A DNA stretch of 64,000 bases from Lacisediminihabitans sp040549525 (lineage in GTDB: Bacteria; Actinomycetota; Actinomycetes; Actinomycetales; Microbacteriaceae). The stretch spans positions 1 to 64,000 of the forward strand of contig NZ_JBEPTM010000012.1 in the NCBI RefSeq assembly GCF_040549525.1, read 5' to 3'. The notes below the pieces were generated by a model. The model ran no database searches and was not told the origin of the DNA. It worked only from the letters and a program-made list of their open reading frames with translations. Of the stretch, positions 25,710 through 36,081 are shown piece by piece (positions within the stretch are counted from its first letter, which is position 1; every line of letters starts with the position of its first letter). The position numbers and the translations under genes were made by a program.

Positions 25710-26546
25710 CTAGTCCGTGTACTCGTGCTCCGCGGCCGGGTACTCGCCGCCCGCGACATCCGCGATGTAGTCCTTCGCGGCATCCGTCAGAACGCCGCTG
25801 AGGTTCGCATAGCGCTTGACGAACTTGGGGATGCGGCCGACGGTCAGGCCGGCCCAGTCCGTCCAGACCAGAAGCTGGCCATCCACGTGCGGGCCGGCCC
25901 CGACCCCGATCGTGGGGATGCGCAACTCCTCGGTGACCTGCTTCGCGATGAGGGAGGGTACCATCTCGAGAACGACGGCGAACGCTCCCGCGTCCTCAAC
26001 CGCGTGGGCGTCGGCGAGCAGCTGTTCTGCCCCTTCGCCGCGCCCCTGGATGATGTGGCCCCCGAGACCGTGCTCGCTCTGGGGGGTGAAACCGATGTGA
26101 CCCATCACGGGGATTCCCGCGGAGACGATGCGGCGGATCTGTTCTGCGCTGCGCACACCGCCCTCGAACTTCACCGCGTGCGCGTGCGTCTCCTTCATGA
26201 ACCGGAACGCCGTGTGCAGCGCCGCGTCCGGCCCGGTCTCGTAGGAGCCGAACGGCATGTCGGCGACGACGAAGGCGCGGGTCACCGCCCCGGCGACCGC
26301 CCTGGTGAGCGGGATGAGGTCCTCAACGGTCACGGGCAGAGTGGTCTCGTAACCGAGCACGTTGTTGCCGGCGGAGTCGCCGACGAGCAGGAAGTCGATC
26401 CCCGCCGCATCGAAGATGGATGCGGTGAGCTGGTCGTAGCTCGTGAGGCCGGTGATCTTCACACCGTTCTCTTTCGCGCTCTGGAAGTGTCGCGTGCGCA
26501 CTCTCTTGAGGTTCGCCTGGGTCGCCGCAGCGGTGGGGTCGGTCAT
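25710..26546 (-). CDS. panB: 3-methyl-2-oxobutanoate hydroxymethyltransferase
   Basis: The 278-residue enzyme transfers a hydroxymethyl group from methylene-tetrahydrofolate to alpha-ketoisovalerate, the first step of pantothenate synthesis. PanB signatures are present: KITGLTSYDQLTASIFDAAG, LLVGDSAGNNVLG (metal Asp), VVADMPFGSYE, KFEGG, GHIGFTPQS and VLEMVP. Length is typical. A -10 element TAGGAT at 26554-26559 precedes the ATG by 7 nt (leaderless). Confidence 0.93.
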   Translation of the reverse strand: MTDPTAAATQANLKRVRTRHFQSAKENGVKITGLTSYDQLTASIFDAAGIDFLLVGDSAGNNVLGYETTLPVTVEDLIPLTRAVAGAVTRAFVVADMPFGSYETGPDAALHTAFRFMKETHAHAVKFEGGVRSAEQIRRIVSAGIPVMGHIGFTPQSEHGLGGHIIQGRGEGAEQLLADAHAVEDAGAFAVVLEMVPSLIAKQVTEELRIPTIGVGAGPHVDGQLLVWTDWAGLTVGRIPKFVKRYANLSGVLTDAAKDYIADVAGGEYPAAEHEYTD

Positions 26547-26553
26547 GCGCGCA

Positions 26554-26559
26554 ATCCTA
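26554..26559 (-). promoter_or_regulatory. -10 element of leaderless panB
   Basis: TAGGAT ends 7 nt before ATG 26546. It lies in the 24-nt gap after nadE, which shows that panB has its own promoter. Confidence 0.6.
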
Positions 26560-26570
26560 GCCTCGGGCCG

Positions 26571-28319
26571 CTAAAAGGTCGGTCGGTACGTGATCGGCAG
26601 CCGGCGATCGCGACCGAAGGCCATGTGACTGATCTTGGGGCCGATGGCGCCCTGTCGGCGCTTCCACTCGGAGTGGTCGACCAGCTTCGTCACGAAGTCG
26701 ACCGTCTCCTCGTCGAAGCCGAGAGCGATGACATCCTCCCGGCCGAGCGCGCGGGTGATGTAGGCATCGAGGATGGCGTCGAGGACGTCGTAAGGCGGAA
26801 GAGAATCCTGATCGGTCTGATCCGGGCGCAACTCGGCGCTCGGCGGCTTGTCGATCGAGTTCGTGGGAATCGGCGGGGTCTCTCCCCGCGCTGCCGCGAA
26901 CTCATTGCGCCACCGAGCGAGTTCCCAGACGAGAGTCTTGGGCACGTCCTTGATCGGCGCGAAACCGCCGGCGGCGTCCCCATAGATCGTGGAGTAGCCG
27001 ACGGAGATCTCACTCTTGTTGCCGTTGGTCAGCGCCAGATAGCCGTGAGTGTTCGACTCGGCCATCCAGATCAGCCCCCGAATGCGCGCTTGCACGTTCT
27101 CTGCTGCCACGCCCGTGAGCCGGAGTTGCGCTTCGATCGGCGCGACCAGGTCGGCGATCGGCTCGACGCGATAGTGGAAGCCGATCCGTTCGGCCAGGTC
27201 GGCCGCGTCGCCCACCGACCCGTCGGAGCTGTACCGACTGGGCAACGAGATGCCGTGCACGCGGTCCGCGCCGATCGCGTCCGCCGCGAGAGCCGCGACG
27301 ATGCTCGAGTCGATACCGCCCGAAACTCCGAGGACGACCCCGGGGAAGCCGTTCTTGTGCACGTAGTCCCGCAGGCCGAGCACCAGGGCATTCCACACCT
27401 GCTCACGATCATCCGGGAGGGTGGCGAGATCGGCATCAAGGGGCGGCTTGTGGTCGGGTCCGTCGGCGAGGGTGACCCGCTTGACGTTTCGGGGGAGTGC
27501 CGCCCCCGCCGACGCCGAGAAGTCCGCCGCGGGGGACACCTCGAGGTCGACGACGAGCAGGTGCTCGGCGAACTGGGGGGCGCGCGCGAGGATGGTACCC
27601 GCGCCATCCACCACCACGCTGTCACCGTCGAAGACCAGGTCGTCCTGCCCGCCGACGATATTGACGTACGCGACAGTGGTGTTGGTCTCGACCGCGCGAC
27701 GGGTGACCAGCGGAAGGCGAACCTCGTCCTTGTCACGTTCGAACGGCGAGGCGTTGATCACCACGAGGAGACCGGCGTCGGCATCGAGAACCCGACCGAC
27801 CGGACCCCCGTCGCGCCAGAGGTCCTCGCAGACGATCACCGCGACATCCACCCCCTTGATCCTCAGAACCAGAAGCTCGTCGCCCGGGATGAAGATGCGG
27901 TATTCGTCGAACACCGAGTAGTTGGGAAGGTGGTGCTTGGCGTAGCGAGCGGTCACGTGCCCGTGCTGGATCACGCTCGCGCAGTTCTGCGCGATCGCGG
28001 TCGGCGCATTGCTCGTGCCGAGCAGCCGCGGCTCGAATGGCCCATCCGGATGCCCGACGATCACGGCAAGATCGCCCAGACCGGCATCCTGCAAATTCTT
28101 GGCGAGGTTCTGCACGGCATCGTGGCAGTCGGCGAGGAAGCTCGGCCTCGATGCCAGGTCCTCGATGGGATAGCCGCTGATCGCCATCTCTCCCACAGCG
28201 AGCAGGTCTGCTCCCTGGGCCGAGGCGCGACGGGCGGCGTCGAGAATCTGTTCGGAATTGCCGACAAGATCGCCGACGATGGGGTTGGTTTGGCCAAGCG
28301 CCAAGCGGAGTCGGGGCAT
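26571..28319 (-). CDS. nadE: Glutamine-dependent NAD+ synthetase
   Basis: The 582-residue enzyme makes NAD+ from deamido-NAD+, ATP and glutamine. The N-terminal nitrilase-type glutaminase has the Glu in AVGEMAISGYP, the Lys in ARYAKHHLPN and the Cys in VAVIVCEDLWRDGG. The C-terminal ATP pyrophosphatase domain has LGVSGGIDSSIVAALAAD. The start at 28319 fits the family N-terminus PRLRLALGQTNP and a -10 element 7 nt upstream; the longer frame to 28556 overlaps glnA2 and was rejected. Confidence 0.93.
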   Translation of the reverse strand: MPRLRLALGQTNPIVGDLVGNSEQILDAARRASAQGADLLAVGEMAISGYPIEDLASRPSFLADCHDAVQNLAKNLQDAGLGDLAVIVGHPDGPFEPRLLGTSNAPTAIAQNCASVIQHGHVTARYAKHHLPNYSVFDEYRIFIPGDELLVLRIKGVDVAVIVCEDLWRDGGPVGRVLDADAGLLVVINASPFERDKDEVRLPLVTRRAVETNTTVAYVNIVGGQDDLVFDGDSVVVDGAGTILARAPQFAEHLLVVDLEVSPAADFSASAGAALPRNVKRVTLADGPDHKPPLDADLATLPDDREQVWNALVLGLRDYVHKNGFPGVVLGVSGGIDSSIVAALAADAIGADRVHGISLPSRYSSDGSVGDAADLAERIGFHYRVEPIADLVAPIEAQLRLTGVAAENVQARIRGLIWMAESNTHGYLALTNGNKSEISVGYSTIYGDAAGGFAPIKDVPKTLVWELARWRNEFAAARGETPPIPTNSIDKPPSAELRPDQTDQDSLPPYDVLDAILDAYITRALGREDVIALGFDEETVDFVTKLVDHSEWKRRQGAIGPKISHMAFGRDRRLPITYRPTF

Positions 28320-28326
28320 AGCCACT

Positions 28327-28332
28327 AGCCTA
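28327..28332 (-). promoter_or_regulatory. -10 element of leaderless nadE
   Basis: TAGGCT ends 7 nt before ATG 28319, in the 58-nt gap shared with the divergent glnA2. Confidence 0.6.
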
Positions 28333-28377
28333 ATAGCCGGGGAGGAATCGCCCCGGAACGAGCAACAAGAGGAGCCC

Positions 28378-29733
28378 ATGGACAAGCAGCGCGACTTCGT
28401 TCTCCGCACCATCGAAGAACGCGGCGTCAAGTTCATCCGCCTCTGGTTCACGGATGTCGTCGGCACCCTCAAGTCCGTCGCGATCGCTCCCGCGGAGGTC
28501 GAGGGAGCCTTCGCCGAGGGCCTCGGATTCGACGGCTCGGCGATCGAGGGCCTCACCCGCTCCTATGAGGCCGACGTGCTCGCGCATCCGGATCCGGCCA
28601 CGTTCCAGATCCTGCCGTGGCGCGGCGAGATCGACCCAACAGCCCGCATGTTCTGCGACATCATGACGCCGGATGGCCAGCCGGCCGTCGCGGACCCGCG
28701 CAACGTGCTGAAGCGCACGCTCGCGACCGCAGCGGAGCGGGGATTCACCTTCTACACGCACCCCGAGATCGAGTTCTATCTGCTCAAGAGCTCGCAGTTC
28801 GGCGAGGAGGGTCCGCAGCCCGTCGACCGCGCCGGCTACTTCGACAACGTGCCGGGAGGCACCGCCCACGACTTCCGTCGCCGTTCGGTGCGGATGCTCG
28901 AAGACCTCGGCATCTCGGTGGAGTTCAGCCACCACGAGGCCGGCCCGGGCCAGAACGAGATCGACCTCCGCTATGCGGACGCGCTCACCACCGCTGACAA
29001 CATCATGACATTCCGCACCGTGATCAAAGAGGTGGCCATCGAGCAGGGTGTCTACGCCACGTTCATGCCGAAGCCGCTCTCGGGCGAGCCGGGCTCGGGG
29101 ATGCACACCCACATGTCGCTCTTCGAGGGCGATACCAATGCGTTCTATGACGGCGCGGGACAGTACCAGCTCTCCAAGATCGGGCGCCACTTCATCGCTG
29201 GCCTTCTGCGCCACGCGCCGGAGATCACGGCCGTGACCAACCAGTTCGTCAACTCCTACAAGCGGCTGTGGGGCGGATCGTCCCAGAACAAGCTCGGGGA
29301 GGCCCCGAGCTTCGTCACCTGGGGCCACAACAACCGTTCCGCCCTCGTGCGGGTGCCGTTGTACAAGCCGAACAAGGGTCAGAGCGCGCGGGTGGAGTAC
29401 CGCGCCATCGACTCTGCGGCGAACCCGTACCTCGCCTTCTCGCTGCTGCTCGCTGCGGGGCTCAAGGGCATCGAGGAGGGCTACGAACTCCCCGCCGAAG
29501 CCGAGGACAACGTGTGGGAACTCTCGGATGCCGAGCGCCGTGCGCTCGGCTACAGCCAGCTTCCCGCGAGCCTGGATCACGCCGTCTCACTCATGGAGGA
29601 GTCGGAGCTGGTGGCTCAGACCCTCGGCGAGCAGGTCTTCAACTTCGTGCTCCTCAATAAGCGCCAGGAGTGGCGCGAGTATCGCGCGCAGGTCACCCCC
29701 TACGAGCTCAAGAGCAACCTGGAGATGCTGTAA
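28378..29733 (+). CDS. glnA2: Glutamine synthetase, GlnA2 type
   Basis: The 451-residue GS fold has the beta-grasp domain (IRLWFTDVVGTLKSVA, GFDGSAIEG) and catalytic motifs HPEIEFYLL, HHEAGPGQNEID, GSGMHTHMSL and NNRSALVRVP. At the position of the adenylylated Tyr of GlnA1 the sequence reads DNVWELSDAE, so this enzyme cannot be adenylylated by GlnE. That fits the actinobacterial GlnA2 branch, whose role is less clear than GlnA1 (some relatives act on polyamines). GAGG precedes ATG 28378. It forms a pair with glnE 36 nt downstream. Confidence 0.9.
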   Translation: MDKQRDFVLRTIEERGVKFIRLWFTDVVGTLKSVAIAPAEVEGAFAEGLGFDGSAIEGLTRSYEADVLAHPDPATFQILPWRGEIDPTARMFCDIMTPDGQPAVADPRNVLKRTLATAAERGFTFYTHPEIEFYLLKSSQFGEEGPQPVDRAGYFDNVPGGTAHDFRRRSVRMLEDLGISVEFSHHEAGPGQNEIDLRYADALTTADNIMTFRTVIKEVAIEQGVYATFMPKPLSGEPGSGMHTHMSLFEGDTNAFYDGAGQYQLSKIGRHFIAGLLRHAPEITAVTNQFVNSYKRLWGGSSQNKLGEAPSFVTWGHNNRSALVRVPLYKPNKGQSARVEYRAIDSAANPYLAFSLLLAAGLKGIEEGYELPAEAEDNVWELSDAERRALGYSQLPASLDHAVSLMEESELVAQTLGEQVFNFVLLNKRQEWREYRAQVTPYELKSNLEML

Positions 29734-29769
29734 CGGCATCCCGGATCTGTGGTTTAGGACTCGACGGCA

Positions 29770-32754
29770 ATGGCGCGCGAACAATCCATCCTGACCGACC
29801 TCGCGAGGATCGGGTTCGCTGAACTCGACCTCGCCGTCGCGTTGCTCTCAGAGCTGGATGACCTCGTCGGTGGCGAAGGCGCCGGCGACCTGAGCGCGAC
29901 GGGACTCCTGCCCCTGTTCGCCCATGCCGCGGATGCCGACAGCGCTCTTCGCTTTCTCACGACGCTCGCGCGGCAGGCTCCGACCGAGACAAGGGCGGTG
30001 CTCGGCGATATCTCCGCGGCCGATCGGCTGGTCCGCGTGCTCGGAGCCTCGGCCGGTCTCGCAGACTTCCTGCTGCGCCATCCGGACGAGCTCTCGGTAC
30101 TCACGGTGTCGCTCGCCCGCCCGCTCACCCCGGACGCGTATCGCCTCGACCTGGCGGAGGCGGTCGCCTCGATCGACGCGACGAACGAGGAGTCGTCGTG
30201 GGATGCACTTCGGGTGCGTTATCGCCGCCATGTGCTGCAACTCGCCGCGTGGGATCTCGGGCAGGCGCATCCGCTCGACGGTCTCGACACCGTCGCGGCC
30301 GCACTCGCCGACCTGGCGGCGGCAGCTCTCGACGCCGCGCTGCTGGTGGCGCGCGCCACCGCACGGTTTCCCGCTGGGGAGGTCGCGGCTACGCGACTGT
30401 CGATCATCGGCATGGGAAAGGCCGGCGCTCGGGAACTCAACTACGTGAGCGACGTCGATGTGATCTTCGTCGCCGAGGGCTCCAGTGAAGTGACCGACTC
30501 CCGCGCGGTCGAGATCGCGACCCGTCTTGCCATGGCGACCATGAGGGGTATCCACGACTACTCTCGGGAGCCCGCGCTGTGGGAGGTGGATGCCAACCTG
30601 CGGCCGGAGGGCAAGGACGGCGCCCTTGTGCGCACCCTCGACTCCCACATCGCCTACTACGACCGCTGGGCGAAGAGTTGGGAGTTCCAGGCGCTCCTCA
30701 AGGCCCGGCCCCTCGCCGGGGATGACGAACTCGGGGCACGCTACGTCGACGCGGTCGCACCGAAGGTATGGTCGAGCGCCTCACGCGAGAACTTCGTCGA
30801 GGGGGTGCAGCGCATGCGGGAGCGGGTGACCGACAACATCCCGAGCGCGGAACTCGACTACCAGCTCAAGCTGGGACCGGGCGGCTTGCGCGACGTGGAG
30901 TTCACCATCCAGCTGCTCCAACTCGTGCACGGCCAGACCGACGAACTGGTTCGCCAACGGGCCACCCTCCCCGCCCTGGTCGCCCTCGCCGAACAGGGCT
31001 ACATCGGGCGCGTCGAGGCAGCGGAATTCTCGCGCGATTACCGTTTTCTCCGGTTGCTCGAACACCGCCTCCAGCTGGTTCAGCTGCGGCGAACGCACCT
31101 GATGCCGAGCGATCCCGATGCGGTGAGGATCCTGGCCCGCGCGAGCGGCATCGCCTCCGGTACCGTCGACCTGACCGAGCAGTGGAACCGCACGAAGCAC
31201 GAGGTCCGGAGCCTGCACGAGCGGTTGTTCTATCGTCCCCTCCTCTCGGCGGTTGCCGCTCTGCCCGATGAGGGCCTCGCACTGAGCAGCGAACAGGCCG
31301 TCGCGCGGCTCGCGGCGATCGGATTCCGCGATCCGAAGGGCGCACTGGCGCACATCGGTGCGCTCACCGGGGGAGTGTCTCGTCGCGCGGCAATTCAGCG
31401 CCACCTGCTGCCGGTGATGCTCCAATGGTTCGCCGACGGCGCCGACCCGGACTACGGTCTCCTTGCCTTCCGGCGCCTCAGCGACGACCTCGGCGAGTCC
31501 TACTGGTTCCTGCGAATGCTGCGCGACTCCTCCGGCGCGGCCAAACGCCTCACCAGCGTGCTGTCCTCCGCCAGATTCGTCGGAGTGCTGCTCGAGCGCA
31601 TCCCGGAGGCGGCCGCCTGGTTCGACCGGGAGGAGGAGCTCGCCCCGCGCTCACTCGCGGCACTGCTCGACGAGACGGCATCCACCCTCGCGAGGCATGA
31701 CGATATCGCGGCCGCTGCGCTCGCGCTGCGCACTCTGCGCCGCCGGGAAGTGCTGCGACTCGCCATCGGCGCCATTCTGGGCCTCGTGCACGTGGAGGAG
31801 CTCGGCAGGGCCCTGTCCGACGTGACGACGGCATTCCTCACCGGGATACTTGACGCCGTGCGCCCCAAGGACGACGGCATCGAGTTCGGCATCGTCGCAA
31901 TGGGACGCTATGGCGGGCAGGAGCTCGGGTTCGGATCCGACGCCGATGTGCTCTTCGTTTATCGCGCCGCCGGTGCTACGGACGAGGAGGCCGCTGCACG
32001 GGCGAAGCAACTCGTCAGCGAGCTCAACCGCCACACCGAAGACCTGCGATTGCCCTTCGACCTCGATATCGACCTGCGGCCGGAGGGCAAGAACGGGGCG
32101 GTCGTTCGATCGCTCGACTCCTATCGGGCCTACTACGCCCGCTGGTCGCTCACCTGGGAGGCGCAGGCCCTGCTTCGTGCTCGCGGTGCGGTGGGGGATC
32201 CCGCGCTGCTCGCCGACTTCGAGTCCCTCGCCGACGGGGTGCGTTTCCCCACCTCCATCTCGGAGAACGACGTGCGGGAGGTGAAACGCATCAAGGCCAG
32301 GGTCGAGTCGGAGCGGCTCCCGCAGGCGGCGGATCCCGCCCGGCATCTCAAGCTCGGTCGCGGCTCGCTCAGCGACGTTGAGTGGTTCGTGCAGCTCATC
32401 CAGTTGCAGAATGGAGCAAGGGTGACGGGCCTCAGAACCACCTCAACGCTCTCGGCACTCGAGGTCGCCCACACCGAGGGCTTCGTGTCGGGCAGCGATG
32501 CCACGAAGCTGCGGGATGCCTGGATCTTCGCGTCCCGGGTGCGGTCGGCGATGGTGCTCTGGATGACCCGGACCACGGATGTGCTGCCCACCGACCGCCA
32601 GCAACTCGACGGCGTCGCTCGACTGCTGGAGTATCCGCCCGGCTCCGCGACCCAGCTGGAAGAGGATTACTTGCGAGTGACCCGACTGGCTCGAGCTGTC
32701 TTCGAGAAGCGGTTTTACGGCGTCGAGAGAGTGCCCGGACCGACCACCGGCTGA
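29770..32754 (+). CDS. glnE: Glutamine synthetase adenylyltransferase/deadenylyltransferase
   Basis: The 994-residue protein has two nucleotidyltransferase domains. The N-terminal one has IIGMGKAGARELNYVSDVDV and the C-terminal one has VAMGRYGGQELGFGSDADVL, each with the metal-binding DxD. Helical domains follow each (LKLGPGGLRDVEFTIQLLQ and LKLGRGSLSDVEWFVQLIQ). It adds or removes AMP on the Tyr of GlnA1 according to nitrogen status; GlnA1 with that Tyr is encoded 460 bp downstream on the other strand. Complete and of normal length. Confidence 0.95.
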   Translation: MAREQSILTDLARIGFAELDLAVALLSELDDLVGGEGAGDLSATGLLPLFAHAADADSALRFLTTLARQAPTETRAVLGDISAADRLVRVLGASAGLADFLLRHPDELSVLTVSLARPLTPDAYRLDLAEAVASIDATNEESSWDALRVRYRRHVLQLAAWDLGQAHPLDGLDTVAAALADLAAAALDAALLVARATARFPAGEVAATRLSIIGMGKAGARELNYVSDVDVIFVAEGSSEVTDSRAVEIATRLAMATMRGIHDYSREPALWEVDANLRPEGKDGALVRTLDSHIAYYDRWAKSWEFQALLKARPLAGDDELGARYVDAVAPKVWSSASRENFVEGVQRMRERVTDNIPSAELDYQLKLGPGGLRDVEFTIQLLQLVHGQTDELVRQRATLPALVALAEQGYIGRVEAAEFSRDYRFLRLLEHRLQLVQLRRTHLMPSDPDAVRILARASGIASGTVDLTEQWNRTKHEVRSLHERLFYRPLLSAVAALPDEGLALSSEQAVARLAAIGFRDPKGALAHIGALTGGVSRRAAIQRHLLPVMLQWFADGADPDYGLLAFRRLSDDLGESYWFLRMLRDSSGAAKRLTSVLSSARFVGVLLERIPEAAAWFDREEELAPRSLAALLDETASTLARHDDIAAAALALRTLRRREVLRLAIGAILGLVHVEELGRALSDVTTAFLTGILDAVRPKDDGIEFGIVAMGRYGGQELGFGSDADVLFVYRAAGATDEEAAARAKQLVSELNRHTEDLRLPFDLDIDLRPEGKNGAVVRSLDSYRAYYARWSLTWEAQALLRARGAVGDPALLADFESLADGVRFPTSISENDVREVKRIKARVESERLPQAADPARHLKLGRGSLSDVEWFVQLIQLQNGARVTGLRTTSTLSALEVAHTEGFVSGSDATKLRDAWIFASRVRSAMVLWMTRTTDVLPTDRQQLDGVARLLEYPPGSATQLEEDYLRVTRLARAVFEKRFYGVERVPGPTTG

Positions 32755-33170
32755 ATCGCCGCGGCTCTGGATTCGGGGGCGGATGCCTGCCGAAGGACTC
32801 TCGTGCCCTCATCCATCGCTCGAGTGAGCTCGGTGCCGTGAAGGCGGTGTCGCTCCTCCAGTGGGTGGACGAGATCGACACGGCTCGGCGCCAACGCGTG
32901 ACCGACCTGGAGTCCGTCACTGATTGTCGTGAAGACCCTGCGACTGAGCAGTTTGCGACGGCAAGACCGCTTCACGGTGGGAGATTCCCGGAGCCAGGCA
33001 ACTCGTTCCGTCCGGCGCTCGGCGAAGAGCGCTCACCCGTCGAAGCTCGTCGCTTGGGGTGCCGATCGGAGCAGAGTCTGACGGATGGCGGCGCTACGGG
33101 CGCACAGTCCGACGGATGGCGGCACTGCGGGCGCACAGTCTGACCGATGGCGAGACTGCGGGCTAACCAA
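32755..33170. other. Intergenic stretch between glnE and glnA1, no gene seen
   Basis: The two genes converge on 463 nt. The first 320 nt hold only short ORFs without recognisable motifs on either strand; the part from 33075 is a tandem repeat, and a terminator follows at 33171. A relic gene cannot be excluded, but nothing identifies one. Confidence 0.5.
33075..33167 (+). repeat. 31-bp tandem repeat, three units
   Basis: Three head-to-tail units of 31 bp start at 33075, 33106 and 33137, each beginning AGTCTGACGGATGGCG or a close variant and ending near GCGGGCGCAC. Units one and two differ at three positions; unit three diverges at its end. There are no spacers, so it is not a CRISPR array. 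Confidence 0.85.
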
Positions 33171-33204
33171 CAAGAGCCGCACCCCCGAAGGGATGCGGCT
33201 CTTG
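33171..33204 (-). terminator. Terminator of glnA1
   Basis: An 11-bp stem (CAAGAGCCGCA with its complement) with a 12-nt loop lies 13 nt beyond the glnA1 stop. It may also serve glnE from the other side. Confidence 0.8.
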
Positions 33205-33217
33205 GTCGAGAGGCGGA

Positions 33218-34642
<1,425 letters not shown>

Positions 34643-34716
34643 GTGACTTGACTCCAATGGGGTTTGGAACTGGGTACGGCGGCAAACGCAGCCAACTGTG
34701 ACGCTAGACGAAGGGA

Positions 34717-34754
34717 GTTTCGCCACGGTGTCGCTATTGTTTCGTGCATGTTAC
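34717..34754 (-). promoter_or_regulatory. GlnR box, four half-sites, upstream of glnA1
   Basis: Read on the minus strand from 34754 the half-sites are GTAAC, GAAAC, GACAC, GAAAC, each separated by exactly six bases. This matches the known GlnR pattern gTnAC-n6-GaAAC-n6-gTnAC-n6-GaAAC, with a single deviation (GACAC). GlnR would activate or repress glnA1 under nitrogen limitation. It also lies 30 nt from the divergent RDD gene and could affect it. Confidence 0.8.
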
Positions 34755-34783
34755 GTCGAGTCGGCGAACGTAGGATCGTCGGT

Positions 34784-35194
34784 ATGGCAGAGCCCCGAAC
34801 ATCCGCCCAGTCCAGCGATTGGCCCGGCCGGCATTTCGGTCTTCCCGCCACCGGACCGCGCTCGATCGCCCGCTTCGGTCGACGTCTCGCAGCCTTCGCC
34901 ATCGACGTGGCGCTGGGGGCACTGATCTCCTACGCGTTCTTCAACTACGACCGCTGGGCCAGCCTCGCGGTCTTCGCGGTGCTGCAGATCGTCTTCCTGG
35001 TGCTGCTCAGCGGCAGCATCGGGCACCTCCTCCTCGGGATGCGCGTCGTGCCCCTCGCATCCGGATGGATCGGGGTCTGGCGCCCGATCGTGCGAACGGT
35101 GCTGCTATCCCTGCTCGTGCCGGCGCTCATCGCCGACCGGGATCGCCGCGGCCTTCACGACCGGCTCGCCGGCACCGTCCTGGTGCGGCGTTAG
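34784..35194 (+). CDS. RDD-family membrane protein
   Basis: The 136-residue protein has the RDD domain: RFGRRLAAFAIDVALGALISYAFF as first helix with its Arg-Asp signature, a second helix (AVFAVLQIVFLVLLSG), the GHLLLGMRVV loop and the end motif DRDRRGLHDRLAGTVLV. RDD proteins are small integral membrane proteins, some linked to ion transport, with no settled role here. ATG 34784 was chosen because the 40 residues upstream overlap the GlnR box and look non-coding. Confidence 0.85.
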   Translation: MAEPRTSAQSSDWPGRHFGLPATGPRSIARFGRRLAAFAIDVALGALISYAFFNYDRWASLAVFAVLQIVFLVLLSGSIGHLLLGMRVVPLASGWIGVWRPIVRTVLLSLLVPALIADRDRRGLHDRLAGTVLVRR

Positions 35195-35206
35195 CCCGCC
35201 GCCGCT

Positions 35207-35248
35207 GCGGGAAAAGCGCTGACTAGCGCGGGAAAAGCGCTGATTAGC
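35207..35248 (+). repeat. 21-bp tandem duplication
   Basis: Two head-to-tail copies of GCGGGAAAAGCGCTGACTAG followed by C (one mismatch) start at 35207 and 35228. They lie in the 49-nt gap between convergent genes and run into the stop codon of the DUF4191 gene. Confidence 0.8.
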
Positions 35249-35960
35249 GCGGGCGGGGGGCGCGAGCCCGCATCGGATCGACGCCCTTGGGGATCGGAAG
35301 CTGGTTCTTGCCGAGGGAGGCGAGTCGATTGCTCACCGCGTAGATCTCGGACTTGTTCAACGAGCGCTTGAATCGCGCCATGCGCCCCGCGAGCTTGTGC
35401 AGCGGAACCGCATCGGCATCCGGCCCCACGTGCAGGAAGTGCACGCTCACGTTCGGCAGGATGCGGGTGACGCGGCGACGTTCCTCATCCAGCATCTTCT
35501 GGGTGCGGCTCTTCGGCCCCTCGCCGATCAGCACGACACCTCCGTTGCCGACGGCCCGGTAGACGGCATCCTGGGTCTTGGGACTCACTGCGACGGGCAT
35601 CTCGCTCGCGGTCCAGCCGCGGCGGAGGGAGCTTTTGAGCACGGCACCGACAGCACCCGCCTGTCCCTCGATCTGCGAGTAGGCAGCGCGTTCCGCGAGC
35701 CGCCCGAGCACGATGAGGAAGAGCAGCACGCCACCGAGAACGCCCGCGATGATCCACAGCACGAATCCGAAGACGTTGTCGACACCGGAGATGAGGAAGC
35801 CGGCGACGATGCCGACGAGTATCGGGGCGAGGAAAGCGAGCAGGAACCACCAGATCGCGTTCGAGTCGTAGCGGCGGGTCATCTGGAAGACCTGGTACAT
35901 CTGCTTGAGACGACCGGGCTCTTTCGCAGGTTTGGGGGCCGAATTCTGGGTGCGTGCCAT
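35244..35960 (-). CDS. DUF4191 membrane protein
   Basis: The 238-residue protein has a cytoplasmic N-terminus (KQMYQVFQMTRRYDSNAIWW), two adjacent membrane helices (FLLAFLAPILVGIVAGFLIS and FGFVLWIIAGVLGGVLLFLIVLG) and a soluble C-terminal domain with GNGGVVLIGEGP. This is the actinobacterial DUF4191 family, function unknown. ATG 35960 was chosen from a -10 element TATCCT at 35967-35972, 6 nt upstream (leaderless). The frame to 36083 would overlap the divergent gene. Confidence 0.88.
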   Translation of the reverse strand: MARTQNSAPKPAKEPGRLKQMYQVFQMTRRYDSNAIWWFLLAFLAPILVGIVAGFLISGVDNVFGFVLWIIAGVLGGVLLFLIVLGRLAERAAYSQIEGQAGAVGAVLKSSLRRGWTASEMPVAVSPKTQDAVYRAVGNGGVVLIGEGPKSRTQKMLDEERRRVTRILPNVSVHFLHVGPDADAVPLHKLAGRMARFKRSLNKSEIYAVSNRLASLGKNQLPIPKGVDPMRARAPRPR

Positions 35961-35966
35961 GACACA

Positions 35967-35972
35967 AGGATA
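35967..35972 (-). promoter_or_regulatory. -10 element of leaderless DUF4191 gene
   Basis: TATCCT ends exactly 6 nt before ATG 35960 on the minus strand. Confidence 0.6.
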
Positions 35973-36081
35973 CGGCCTGACCGTCGGGCTCTGCTCCCTC
36001 ACACCGGCGACAGGGAGGAACCTGGCCACAGCCCAGACCGAATCGAGCCAACGGATGCCTCGCCGGCTCGATACTCGCAGC

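Noticed and set aside
25704..28328. 874-codon open frame opposite panB and nadE
   Set aside because: It spans two genes with strong motifs on the other strand and shows no domain of its own.
32755..33070. Small ORFs between glnE and glnA1
   Set aside because: No ribosome site, no conserved motif and no consistent coding pattern on either strand.
33075..33167. CRISPR array
   Set aside because: Units follow each other without spacers and no cas gene is near.
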